55,966 bases of DNA from Natrinema salsiterrestre (GTDB lineage Archaea > Halobacteriota > Halobacteria > Halobacteriales > Natrialbaceae), in NCBI RefSeq assembly GCF_029502005.1, contig NZ_JAMQOT010000015.1, forward strand, positions 1-55,966, read 5' to 3'. A program made the position numbers and the translations under genes. Positions 31,888 to 39,085 of the stretch are shown here, piece by piece (positions within the stretch are counted from its first letter, which is position 1; every line of letters begins with the position of its first letter). The notes beneath the pieces are model-generated. The model ran no database searches. It saw only the letters and a list, made by a program, of their open reading frames with translations, and had not been told where the DNA came from.

Positions 31888-32297
31888 TAGGCGTCACCTC
31901 CGACGCAGATATCGAGTTCGGTCAGAATCTCGTCCGTGAGTTTCCGTGCGCCGGTCTTGTCGGTCTTGACGACTTTTCCGGCGATTTTCAGTAGAACATC
32001 GCCATCATCCGTCTCGTGGCAGGCGATGTCGATATGGCTCTCGCGCAGCTGAGCAATCTCGCTCTTCGAGACGACTTCACCGAGTTCAACACGGCCGCTG
32101 CGGAACCACGTGACTTCGACCGTGACGCCCTCACCGTGGCGCTTTCGGATCTCCGAAGCCGCTTTATCGACGAGGTTTCCGTGTTCGGACTCGCTAAGCC
32201 ACTCCGATGCGGCGTCAACGCTCAGGCTAAGTCCGTACTCCGTCAGCTCGAGTTCCCCTTTGATCGGGAACGGTGTCTCAACGTCGTCGACGATCAT
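31887..32297 (-). CDS. 136-residue alpha/beta protein
   Basis: Shows strand-helix units (GELELTEYGLSLSVDAASEWL; GVTVEVTWFRSGRVELGEVV; DVLLKIAGKVVKTDKTGARKL) without Cys pairs. Could be a small nucleic-acid or protein binder. It shares one base with the next gene and follows the zinc gene by a 4-bp overlap. Confidence 0.65.
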   Translation of the reverse strand: MIVDDVETPFPIKGELELTEYGLSLSVDAASEWLSESEHGNLVDKAASEIRKRHGEGVTVEVTWFRSGRVELGEVVSKSEIAQLRESHIDIACHETDDGDVLLKIAGKVVKTDKTGARKLTDEILTELDICVGGDA

Positions 32298-32659
32298 GCC
32301 GACTCACCCGCTTCGATCTCGGCACCGTCGTCGCCGATCGCTTGCTCGTACGCCTCGCTGATGTGATCGCTGTGCTCGGACGGAACCAGCAGTCGGACCG
32401 CGTGTTCGAACGATCGGGGGCGGTCTTCGCTGGGATCGCCGTCGACGGCGAGCGCCCGACCCATCATCGTCTCGATGAAGTCGTAGGCGACCGCTTCACT
32501 CGCGCACTCAAGATCGCAGTAGCCGTCCGTCTGACTGACGACGAACGACGGCTCATCTTCGGGGTTGAAGACGTGGAGGACGATCTCGTCGCGATCGCCG
32601 TCTTCGACCGCCTCGCGAGCGCGGCTCGGAAGGTCCGCACCACAGTGTCCACAGTTCAT
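32294..32659 (-). CDS. Zinc-ribbon protein, 121 residues
   Basis: CGHCGADL at 3-6 pairs with CDLECASEA (about 48-52). The segment FVVSQTDGYCDLECASEAVAYDF looks like a treble-clef finger. A helical C-terminal half follows and the tail ends in AGESA. Unknown role. Confidence 0.7.
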   Translation of the reverse strand: MNCGHCGADLPSRAREAVEDGDRDEIVLHVFNPEDEPSFVVSQTDGYCDLECASEAVAYDFIETMMGRALAVDGDPSEDRPRSFEHAVRLLVPSEHSDHISEAYEQAIGDDGAEIEAGESA

Positions 32660-32913
32660 GCGGACTCACCTCCGTTGAATCCAACTGCGACAGTGTAGGA
32701 GCTCGCGATCCACTCATCATCGGACTGCTCGCCCGTGACGAGGTAGCGGTGTGCGCCGAGCATCGGGCCGCCCTTCAGCGGCTCGAGCGTCTCGGCGCGG
32801 GCCTCGGCGTCGTCGAAGCGCTGGGCAACCTTGAGCCGGCGGACCAGCGCTGCCGTCTCGTCGACGTCGTCCTCGAGGACCTCACCGGTGGAGTCGTCGG
32901 TCTCAAAACTCAC
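32656..32913 (-). CDS. 85-residue protein ending NGGESA
   Basis: GTG start at 32913. An acidic N-terminus, a helix (ETAALVRRLKVAQRFDDAEARAETL) and strands (AHRYLVTGEQ; ASSYTVAVGF). Its last codons contain the GGAGGTGA ribosome-binding site of the downstream gene, so the C-terminal GGESA is partly dictated by translation signals. Confidence 0.65.
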   Translation of the reverse strand: MSFETDDSTGEVLEDDVDETAALVRRLKVAQRFDDAEARAETLEPLKGGPMLGAHRYLVTGEQSDDEWIASSYTVAVGFNGGESA

Positions 32914-33101
32914 GCCGACTCACCTCCGTTAACCTCGAGCTCGTCGGCGAGGGCACGCAGCGCCCCGGCCGGCGTGTCGGAGCCGAGCGTCACATCGACG
33001 CTGTCGGCCGTCGCAGTCCAGCGGACGACTTCCTCGTCTCCCTCGCGCGTCAGCGACTGCTCGAGGGTGACGTCATGGGACTCGAGATCGGGGGATGGCA
33101 T
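32910..33101 (-). CDS. 63-residue protein ending NGGESA
   Basis: Strands (SHDVTLEQSLTREGDEEVVRW; SVDVTLGSDTP) then a helix (AGALRALADELEVN). The strand-helix form and AALRALADEL ending resemble small haloviral HicB-like or dsRBD-like folds, but this is a weak call. Ends in the same GGESA tail as its neighbour. Confidence 0.65.
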   Translation of the reverse strand: MPSPDLESHDVTLEQSLTREGDEEVVRWTATADSVDVTLGSDTPAGALRALADELEVNGGESA

Positions 33102-33746
33102 CTACTCCCCACCTCCGTTGTCTTCGTTGGCGTGACTGTTCTGCCACTCGAGATCGTTTTCGACAAACGCTCGACCCGCGTCAGTCAGCTCGTAGTTGTT
33201 CGTTCGTCTGTCGAGTTGACTCTTCTCGACGAGCCCGTAATCGATGAGGCCGTCGAGGTTCGGGTAGAGCCGTCCGTGGTTTACCTTCTCCCCGTAGTAG
33301 TCCTCGAGCTCGCGCTTGACCGCGAGTCCGTACCGATCCTCCTCGGCAAGAATCTCGAGAATCCGCGTCTGGAACTTCGACACGTCCTGACGGAGCTCGT
33401 GGACCTCCGCTGCCGAAAGATCGCTGCGGATCTGGCCGCCGTCCGTGGCGACCGTGGGTTTGTCGGCGATCGTGTCGAACTGGTCGGCCAGTGTGTGGAG
33501 TGCATCGCCCGGTGTCCGGCCAGTATGTTCGCCGTATGCCGGACCGCCGTCGACTCTTGCACACCACTCGTCGGTGGTCTGCTCGGAATCGAGTTGCTCG
33601 AGGACGATCTCGAGTGAGTCCTGTTGCTCGATTCGCTCAGTTGCGATGGCGGCCCGACTACTGGTGTCAGTGGCCGCTTCAGTTTCAACCGATTCGATAC
33701 CGCTATCCGTTCCGGGGTTGTTCTCCCCGGTGGCTCCATGCGTCAT
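33102..33746 (-). CDS. PadR-type winged-helix regulator
   Basis: A 214-residue protein. Residues about 125-195 form a PadR winged helix (FQTRILEILAEEDRYGLAVKRE; YYGEKVNHGRLYPNLDGLIDYGLVEK; YELTDAGR). A strand-helix unit lies before it (EIVLEQLDSE...TPGDALHTLADQFD), perhaps for dimerisation or ligand binding. It begins 78 bp after the AbrB-like gene. It may control this middle operon. Confidence 0.8.
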   Translation of the reverse strand: MTHGATGENNPGTDSGIESVETEAATDTSSRAAIATERIEQQDSLEIVLEQLDSEQTTDEWCARVDGGPAYGEHTGRTPGDALHTLADQFDTIADKPTVATDGGQIRSDLSAAEVHELRQDVSKFQTRILEILAEEDRYGLAVKRELEDYYGEKVNHGRLYPNLDGLIDYGLVEKSQLDRRTNNYELTDAGRAFVENDLEWQNSHANEDNGGGE

Positions 33747-33774
33747 TGTAATTGTGGCGTGTGGGGTTGGCCCC

Positions 33775-33817
33775 CTGCGCGCCCGGCCTCGGGTACCAAG
33801 CGATTCCGGTCGCGCAG
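33775..33817. promoter_or_regulatory. Inverted repeat CTGCGCG...CGCGCAG
   Basis: Seven-bp arms at 33775-33781 and 33811-33817 with an internal CCGG pair, in the 78-bp gap between the AbrB-like gene stop and the PadR gene start. It may be an operator, an attenuator or a processing hairpin. Confidence 0.35.
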
Positions 33818-33824
33818 GACAGGG

Positions 33825-34037
33825 CTAATTCTCGTTCTGTTCGTCAGCGTCGGGCCGTCGTAGCACGATCTCGTCGCCGCCGATGTCGGCCTCGAGTTCG
33901 ACCTCGTCCTCTTCGCCGAACTCGGTGAATTCGAAGATAATCGGTGGGATGGTGATGACGCTTGTTCCGCCACCACCACTCCGGATCGGGCGTTCTCGAC
34001 AGATCTTGTCTGCTGCTTCATTTGACCCTCTACTCAT
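33825..34037 (-). CDS. AbrB/SpoVT-like regulator (minus)
   Basis: A 70-residue protein; residues 15-62 (IRSGGGGTSVITIPPIIFEF; GEEDEVELEADIGGDEIVLRRP) fit the swapped-hairpin AbrB/SpoVT fold. ATG at 34037 chosen over a TTG one codon earlier. It is encoded back to back with a paralogue at 34170, sharing a 132-bp promoter region. Such proteins bind DNA as dimers and often regulate themselves. Confidence 0.75.
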   Translation of the reverse strand: MSRGSNEAADKICRERPIRSGGGGTSVITIPPIIFEFTEFGEEDEVELEADIGGDEIVLRRPDADEQNEN

Positions 34038-34169
34038 CAATACTCACTTTATTTTGGTTCATAATAGTCTCTTTGGTAGCACTGAGTCTAAATCTTATTT
34101 CTCTCTGACTTTGCCACGGTGCCTAACACTTATCATTCTGCGTTGTGATATACGAACTGAGGAAGATAC
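34038..34169. promoter_or_regulatory. Divergent promoter between two AbrB-like genes
   Basis: An A/T-rich gap with a minus-strand TATA (AAAATAAAG, about 34050) about 20 nt before the ATG at 34037 and a plus-strand TATA (GATATAC, about 34149) about 22 nt before the ATG at 34170. Both would give leaderless mRNAs. Confidence 0.55.
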
Positions 34170-34418
34170 ATGAGTAAGAGTCAGCAAGTACCCCCCATGG
34201 GACGGAAAGTGGAGATTGATCGAGAGAACCAGACCATTCACGCGACTCGGGATCTGCGAGCATCTGGTGGAAGTACTGTGGTCTCGATTCCAGATGAGAT
34301 CCTACAGTCCGTAGGGTTCGAAGAGGGAGACGAGCTTGAGCTTGTAGCTGATATGTTCGGCGATGAGATCCGCTTGCGGAAATCGCCGCACGATGGCCCC
34401 TCTCCAACAGGCGAGTAG
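34170..34418 (+). CDS. AbrB/SpoVT-like regulator (plus)
   Basis: An 82-residue protein with the AbrB core about 13-72 (RKVEIDRENQTIHATRDL; GSTVVSIPDEILQSVGFEEGDELELVADMFGDEIRL). The N-terminal part extends the paralogue encoded opposite. The gene is monocistronic and convergent with the zinc gene at 34455. The pair may form hetero-dimers or a switch. Confidence 0.75.
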   Translation: MSKSQQVPPMGRKVEIDRENQTIHATRDLRASGGSTVVSIPDEILQSVGFEEGDELELVADMFGDEIRLRKSPHDGPSPTGE

Positions 34419-34454
34419 CGCCTTTTCGCATAGATAGTCTGTTTCGAAGTATGA

Positions 34455-34697
34455 TCATCGGCCACCTACCGTCGGTTTTCCGAACTGTCCCTTTGAATCG
34501 GCGTCCGGACCGACGAACTCGATCTCGTCTCGAGCGACGCGATCGCCGGTCTCGTTGTTGACCAGCTCATCGTACGTACGCCCGCAGGAACGGCATTCAA
34601 ATTTGCCGTCGGTCACCCGCCAATTGGAGTGACGTTTCGGGCTTGGACAGACCCAGCGCCATTTCTGCAGAGGGTCACTGGTATCAACTCTGTACAT
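34455..34697 (-). CDS. Zinc protein, 80 residues
   Basis: Has VCPSPKRHSNW and CRSCGRTYDEL, one C-H-C-C zinc site, in a form seen in short haloarchaeal viral proteins. The ATG at 34697 has a TATA box (34722-34728, GTTTAAG on the plus strand) at the right distance for a leaderless mRNA, so it is a single-gene unit. Confidence 0.7.
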   Translation of the reverse strand: MYRVDTSDPLQKWRWVCPSPKRHSNWRVTDGKFECRSCGRTYDELVNNETGDRVARDEIEFVGPDADSKGQFGKPTVGGR

Positions 34698-34944
34698 ATG
34701 CAGAGGGTCGCGTGATATCCTGTTTAAGTCTCGTGGATGCCGGAGTGAAAGTGAAAGTGACTGTGCAACTGATCTGACTTTGCGTTTTATCTACCGAATC
34801 CATTGGGCATCGCCAGTACGTGCAGACTACAGTCACTAAAGTGATATTGCTAGCGAATTACAGAGTTATACGTACGTACGCTCTGCTGTACGCACGTCAT
34901 TCTAAAGGTGCATATGTACGTCTGACGAGTTAATCAGCAAAATT
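34698..34944. promoter_or_regulatory. Divergent control region with TACGT repeats
   Basis: A 247-bp A/T-rich gap. It holds the TATA of the zinc gene (34722-34728) and three TACGT-type repeats: 34869-34880, 34887-34898 and 34913-34926. The last two flank the start of the phiH1-repressor-like gene at 34945. They look like operators for that repressor. Confidence 0.55.
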
Positions 34945-35289
34945 ATGTCTAACTCGTCCAACGGACCGGACGAGCCCGAAATGCATCGGCAGGTGAGCTG
35001 GATGGTGGCCGCCGATGCGCTTATCCTCGAGTTTCTCTACTCAACGCGCGATCGCCGTGGGCGGCCGGCGATCCAGACACCGCGGACGATCCACCTCAAC
35101 ACGGGCTATTCCCGACAACACGCCAGTGGTCGCTGCAAGGTTCTCGTCGAATACGGTTTAGTCGAACAGACTGGCGAGGGCGAGTACCGGCTGACCGACT
35201 TCGGCGAGCAGGTCATGGCCGACGAGATTCCGCTCGAGGAGCTGGACGAGCTCGAGCCAACTGACGACCAGGACGTCGACGAAGAGTGA
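34945..35289 (+). CDS. phiH1-repressor-like winged-helix regulator
   Basis: A 114-residue protein with the layout of phiH1-type repressors: WMVAADALILEFLYSTRD, a recognition helix in GYSRQHASGRCKVLVEYGLV, and YRLTDFGEQVMADEIPLEEL. It probably binds the TACGT repeats just upstream and helps choose between lysogeny and lysis. Its stop abuts the stop of the convergent DUF4352-like gene. Confidence 0.8.
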   Translation: MSNSSNGPDEPEMHRQVSWMVAADALILEFLYSTRDRRGRPAIQTPRTIHLNTGYSRQHASGRCKVLVEYGLVEQTGEGEYRLTDFGEQVMADEIPLEELDELEPTDDQDVDEE

Positions 35290-36015
35290 CTACGTCTCCA
35301 TCTCGATCGGCATCGAACCGTCCCGCTCGAAGCTAATCGAGACGGTTTCGTCGTAGAAGGCTTGATCCGATCCGCGGAGCGTCCCTTGCGTGGCATCCTC
35401 TGGAATCGAGAACACGACCCAGGCACGATACGTCGAACCAGACTCGAGTGCCACATTACTGAGCCCATTACCGCTGCCAAGCAAGCCCTGATAGTCGTGA
35501 ACGACGCCACCGGACTCGAACTGGAACAGTTGCGGCGTCAGCTCGGTTTCGTTGGTCCCCTGGTTCTCGATCTCCATCCGGACGACGAGGTACTTCTGCC
35601 CGTCTTCGCTTGAATAGTGAGTCATCGAGTCCGGATCGGGGTTGACCGACGTCTGTGCCCGGGTGTTGTAGGTCACGGCGAGCTCGTGATCTGGTTGCTC
35701 GGCCTCGAGGTCCTGGTGCTCGACCGTGACGTTCGAAACCTCATCTCCGGGCCCGCTGACTGTGCCGGCAGATGTCATCGCGAGCAGCACGATCCCGGCG
35801 ATGAGCAGGATTGTTGGGATGCCAGCGGCCGCTCCCGTCGAAAATTCGATCCCTGTCTGGTCCTGGAATACACGCCGCGTCTTCGGGATCGCAACGATGC
35901 CAGCAACGATCAGCACGACACCGCTGAGGAAGCTGGTGAAACAAACGAGTGCTCCGAAAAGTAGCATCGGGATCCCGAGCAAGTAGCCCAGAATCGACTT
36001 GAAAGTGAGTTTCAT
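35290..36015 (-). CDS. Membrane protein with DUF4352-like domain
   Basis: A 241-residue protein from ATG 36015. Two or three N-terminal spans (about 8-28, 29-45, 63-85) lead to an external domain with YLVVRMEIENQGTNETELTPQLFQFE and YRAWVVFSIPEDATQGTL, the DUF4352 pattern for an Ig-like surface domain. Like the lipoprotein gene in the tail operon, it ends directly against an opposite-strand stop. It may alter the lysogen surface. Confidence 0.8.
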   Translation of the reverse strand: MKLTFKSILGYLLGIPMLLFGALVCFTSFLSGVVLIVAGIVAIPKTRRVFQDQTGIEFSTGAAAGIPTILLIAGIVLLAMTSAGTVSGPGDEVSNVTVEHQDLEAEQPDHELAVTYNTRAQTSVNPDPDSMTHYSSEDGQKYLVVRMEIENQGTNETELTPQLFQFESGGVVHDYQGLLGSGNGLSNVALESGSTYRAWVVFSIPEDATQGTLRGSDQAFYDETVSISFERDGSMPIEMET

Positions 36016-36085
36016 GAACAGGTCATTCGGCCTGCAACCAGTAAATGTTCTGGATAGTTGACTGGTCAAAGTCGCCTGTTCGATC

Positions 36086-36126
36086 TTAACCAACACGCAA
36101 GCCGTTTCCCGACCTGTGTTGGTTAA
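36086..36126. repeat. Inverted repeat TTAACCAACAC...GTGTTGGTTAA, left copy
   Basis: Perfect 11-bp arms (36086-36096 and 36116-36126) around a 19-bp spacer. The same repeat with 10-bp arms recurs at 38408-38448, on the other side of the NurA-HicBA module. A 12-bp sequence CAGAATTTCGAC at 36150-36161 reappears inverted at 38460-38471. Confidence 0.8.
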
Positions 36127-36206
36127 TACCTGAGATGGCGGGGATTCAGAATTTCGACAATCAGCAGGAAAGGCCAGACAACACCGCCCCAGAATGACCG
36201 TCCCGA

Positions 36207-37487
36207 TCAATCAGATAAATGAGGCCACCGATAGTCATCTTCGGTCTTGTCTTCGGGTGCGTTGAATTGCTTCTCGAGAGACTCTTTGAGTGAGTCCTTT
36301 TCTCCCCGCCCGATTTTGGCTAACTCGTCTGCCTTCTTAACGATCTGTGGTGGTCCACCTGCAACCGCAACGTCCTGGAGGAGCTGCAGCGTCAACCGAT
36401 CACGGCGATCTTGCTCCTTCGTGAACACGTAGGGGGCTTCAACACGGTAGATAAGATCGCGTCGTGGGTCGTAGACCACGAAAAACGTAACCTCGTAATC
36501 CTCGTCGGGAAGCTTCTTTTCGATGCCGAGGGCGTTTCCATCGGTTGAAAGGGGCTGGTCTGTCCCTCCACGGGAGCGGAACCAGTTTGTGTACGTGAGC
36601 GCTGAGTCGTCACGCTCCCACCGCTCCCCAACAACATCGTCCACCCGTTCTCCGACTTCGAGGACGTGCGTGAAGAACGCTGCATCGTCGGCCCACGGGA
36701 CGACGTCAACGTCATGATCACGTTTTACAGCTCGCGTAATCATTCGCCGCTGTGGGTTCTTCACGAACCCAGCAAGCGGGATCCCGCGCTCTTCAAACTC
36801 TTCAATGAGCCGAACATAGTTCTCTAGGACAGTCGTCGGACTCGGATTTTCAATGAGGAAGTTGGACGCGTCATGGTTTCGGTCGCCCCACCGAAGCATT
36901 CCTCGAGGATAGATGGGACCATCCAAAATGAGGAGATCAGAAACAGCATCTGAGTGGACGCGGGCATGTTCGCTTTCTGCGTAATACAGCGCCAGCGCAT
37001 GGACAACGCCCCCAGCAACCCCTGATAGTGGCGGGATCTTCACCGCTCGCATTCGGCTGTAATCGTCGTCGAACGTATGCCACTCATCATTGACCTTCAG
37101 TTCGTGGTTGTTCGAGTGGAAGGTTGAGACGACCGTTCGCGACCGGTGCAGATCTAAATCAGATGGTGTTGTCGCCATCGCTGCCTGTGCGACGTCGACG
37201 ACCAGCCCGTTTTTGAACTGTGTGGGGTTGATCGTTCCGGCATCGACAGCGTGTTGCGTCTCGAACGGTTGTTCGGCCAGGCCCGCATCTTCGATATTGA
37301 TTCTGTGTCGCGACAACCCGTCTAATGACTCCAGAATCACCCGGTTCTTATTTGCATCCAAGAGCGGGTCAAGCGACTTGGACCACACTTTCTCTGCCAC
37401 CTGCCGATGCTCTTGAACGTCCACGCCGTACTCGACGAACTCGGCAATCCTCGAGATACCGTCGAAGTGGACGGGATCAAGTGTCAT
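36207..37487 (-). CDS. nurA: NurA-family 5'-3' nuclease
   Basis: A 426-residue protein starting MTLDPVHFDGISRIAEFVEYG, the usual start of haloarchaeal NurA proteins. Conserved parts are visible: AVKIPPLSGVAGGVVHALALYYAE, LLILDGPIYPRG (Asp metal ligand), LENYVRLIEEFEERGIPLAGFVKNPQRR and a C-terminal VEAPYVF...LQLLQDVAVAGG. NurA normally works with the HerA ATPase in end resection at DNA breaks, but no HerA gene is in the window. It may use the host HerA, or act alone in viral recombination or defence. It sits divergently next to hicBA. Confidence 0.85.
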   Translation of the reverse strand: MTLDPVHFDGISRIAEFVEYGVDVQEHRQVAEKVWSKSLDPLLDANKNRVILESLDGLSRHRINIEDAGLAEQPFETQHAVDAGTINPTQFKNGLVVDVAQAAMATTPSDLDLHRSRTVVSTFHSNNHELKVNDEWHTFDDDYSRMRAVKIPPLSGVAGGVVHALALYYAESEHARVHSDAVSDLLILDGPIYPRGMLRWGDRNHDASNFLIENPSPTTVLENYVRLIEEFEERGIPLAGFVKNPQRRMITRAVKRDHDVDVVPWADDAAFFTHVLEVGERVDDVVGERWERDDSALTYTNWFRSRGGTDQPLSTDGNALGIEKKLPDEDYEVTFFVVYDPRRDLIYRVEAPYVFTKEQDRRDRLTLQLLQDVAVAGGPPQIVKKADELAKIGRGEKDSLKESLEKQFNAPEDKTEDDYRWPHLSD

Positions 37488-37596
37488 AGTCAACAGAACA
37501 AACAGGTTCCTCAAAAAGAAGGTGGTTGTCACGTTATGCTGTCCCGTTCCGCAGCGGGCCGAATGCTTATCCACCCATCCCCCATACAGACAACCA
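37488..37596. promoter_or_regulatory. Divergent promoter nurA / hicBA
   Basis: The plus strand has a TATA-like TGCTTATCC near 37564-37572, about 27 nt before the hicB ATG. The minus strand has TTCTTTTTGAGG near 37510, about 30 nt before the nurA ATG. Both fit leaderless mRNAs. Confidence 0.5.
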
Positions 37597-37896
37597 ATGA
37601 GTACGGACACTGGATCCAACGGCACACCACCTGTCGAAGAGCGAATCACGCTCACGAAAGAGGACGACTGGTGGGTTGCAAAAGACGAAGGAACAGGTGT
37701 CGCCAGTCAGGGGAAGACACGGACTGAAGCCCTCAAGAATCTCGATGAGGCCGTTGCTCTGTACAACGGTGAGGTCGGAGAGTCGATCGATTCTTGGGAA
37801 GAGGAGAAGGAGGTACTGGAAGATCTCGGACTCGATCCCGAGGAAGTGAAGGCGAATCGGGAAGCAGCTGATGGCCTTCCTGAGTTCATGCAGTGA
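37597..37896 (+). CDS. hicB: HicB-type antitoxin
   Basis: A 99-residue protein with the HicB partial RNase-H fold: RITLTKEDDWWVAKDEGTGVASQGKTRTEALKNLDEAVALYN. The C-terminal part is helical (EEKEVLEDLGLDPEEVKANRE). It neutralises HicA. I chose the ATG at 37597 from the TATA spacing, over 25 extra codons. The gene ends 3 bp before hicA, and the antitoxin-first order differs from the common hicA-hicB order. Confidence 0.85.
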   Translation: MSTDTGSNGTPPVEERITLTKEDDWWVAKDEGTGVASQGKTRTEALKNLDEAVALYNGEVGESIDSWEEEKEVLEDLGLDPEEVKANREAADGLPEFMQ

Positions 37897-37899
37897 CGA

Positions 37900-38148
37900 A
37901 TGCCGACAACTGATTTTTCAGGTCTCGACATCGTCAAGGCTCTGACCAAGAACCGGTTTCGGACCGTCGGTCGAGAGGGGAGTCACGTAAGGCTCCGGTA
38001 CGAACACCCGACCAATTCCGACGATGTTCGCGTCGTCTCAGTCCCGATGCACGACCGGATCAAAACCGGCACGCTCCGGAATATCGCCGATCAATGTGGT
38101 GCAGAGGACTTCCACGCCTGGTGCGAATGGATCGATCAGTCCCGGTAG
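37900..38148 (+). CDS. hicA: HicA-type mRNA interferase toxin
   Basis: An 82-residue protein with the dsRNA-binding-like HicA core: VKALTKNRFRTVGREGSHVRLRY (His29 probably catalytic) and SVPMHDRIKTGTLRNIADQCG. It cuts mRNA when free of HicB. It overlaps the convergent 52-residue gene by 13 bp. It could stabilise the episome or stop growth upon infection by rivals. Confidence 0.9.
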   Translation: MPTTDFSGLDIVKALTKNRFRTVGREGSHVRLRYEHPTNSDDVRVVSVPMHDRIKTGTLRNIADQCGAEDFHAWCEWIDQSR

Positions 38149-38294
38149 AGAGAATCGACAAGATCGTCAGTTGTGAGGTACTCGTCTTCCTCGAGTTCGT
38201 TGAGATTGGACGCACGCTCAGCGATGACCTCACGCTCATCAGGCAGCATTTCGTCCTCTGGTGGCTGCTGGCTAGCGCTTCGGTCAGTTGCCAT
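38136..38294 (-). CDS. 52-residue leaderless gene product
   Basis: ATG at 38294, stop at 38136. It is acidic and helical (MLPDEREVIAERASNLNEL; EYLTTDDLVDSLYRD), similar in style to small RelB/PhD-type antitoxins. A clear TATA (GTGTATATAG at 38316-38325) stands at the right distance for a leaderless mRNA. Its 3' end overlaps hicA, so the antisense transcript could also affect the toxin mRNA. Confidence 0.65.
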   Translation of the reverse strand: MATDRSASQQPPEDEMLPDEREVIAERASNLNELEEDEYLTTDDLVDSLYRD

Positions 38295-38315
38295 ACCTAA
38301 TCTCAGTATGTACGT

Positions 38316-38325
38316 GTGTATATAG
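38316..38325 (-). promoter_or_regulatory. TATA box of the 52-residue gene, with TACGT site
   Basis: TATATA-type box about 22-31 nt before the ATG at 38294. A TACGTGTGTAT motif (38307-38322) overlaps it, resembling the TACGT sites at 34.9 and 40.4 kb, so the promoter may be under the same repressor. Confidence 0.6.
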
Positions 38326-38407
38326 CTTTAGCTGCGAAAGAGTACTGGGGATTTAGAGGTGTTTCAACGGAGATTCGGAGTACCTTCTCCGGTACCGTTG
38401 TGCCGAA

Positions 38408-38448
38408 TTAACCAACAAAACCGTCACACCCTCTCGCGTGTTGGTTAA
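38408..38448. repeat. Inverted repeat TTAACCAACA...TGTTGGTTAA, right copy
   Basis: Perfect 10-bp arms at 38408-38417 and 38439-38448, spacer 21 bp. It repeats the left copy 2.3 kb away. The 12-bp GTCGAAATTCTG at 38460-38471 is the inverse of 36150-36161. It may be an operator, a recombination or insertion boundary. Confidence 0.8.
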
Positions 38449-38501
38449 GCTCTAAGACGTCGAAATTCTGGCGGAATACCTCGAGAGAAAACAGCGAACA
38501 G

Positions 38502-38741
38502 CTACTTCGCGACTGCGATCAGGAACGCGCCCTGTTGCTGCACTGATCCAACACCGCAGTCATGATCGGCCAGCGTCCCCAGCACGCCTGGCGGGATGCG
38601 GTCGACCTCGCGCTCAAGGACGATCTCGAGTGCTCGTGGAACCGCATCCGTGTCGTGCTCGACGACACGGGCATCGCGAACGGTCGGGTGCACGCCGACA
38701 GTCTCGGCGGCCGTCTCGAGGTCCGCGGTCTGGATACTCAC
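38502..38741 (-). CDS. 79-residue protein
   Basis: A GTG at 38741 overlaps the upstream stop as GTGA. The product (SIQTADLETAAETVGVHP; ALEIVLEREVDRIPPGVLGT; GAFLIAVAK) has a strand-helix-strand pattern but no named family. Longer in-frame sequence upstream is the antisense shadow of the SWIM gene. Confidence 0.6.
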   Translation of the reverse strand: MSIQTADLETAAETVGVHPTVRDARVVEHDTDAVPRALEIVLEREVDRIPPGVLGTLADHDCGVGSVQQQGAFLIAVAK

Positions 38742-39085
38742 TGCGACCACCTCGTGCGCTGAGCCTCGAGCGCGCGATCGACGTCGGCGTCGGCCGGTGG
38801 GCGGATCCGACCGAGGGCCATCAAGACCCTTGCACTGTGTTTGCAGCGGGCGATCTGCCCGCTTCCCGGCTTGCCCCGATGCATCCAGTCGTCGCACGTG
38901 CAACGGCCTGCGCGAAGATCAACAACGTACTCAGAGTACTCCGACCCACTGCCAGATCCGACGCCCCAGAGGCGCTCGGCGATCCGCCAGATCCCCATCG
39001 GCTGCTCGGCGCCGCGACGGTCGCGGGTGAGTGTCGCCTCGTCGATCCCGGCCGTTGGGTCGTGGGCGGACTCGGCGGCCGCCAT
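38738..39085 (-). CDS. SWIM zinc-finger protein
   Basis: A 115-residue protein with the SWIM pattern CxC...CxH in YVVDLRAGRCTCDDW...ARCKHSARVLMAL (about 52-92). SWIM fingers bind DNA or proteins and are frequent in haloarchaeal viruses and plasmids. The ATG at 39085 makes a TGATG overlap with the upstream stop. Confidence 0.85.
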   Translation of the reverse strand: MAAAESAHDPTAGIDEATLTRDRRGAEQPMGIWRIAERLWGVGSGSGSEYSEYVVDLRAGRCTCDDWMHRGKPGSGQIARCKHSARVLMALGRIRPPADADVDRALEAQRTRWSQ

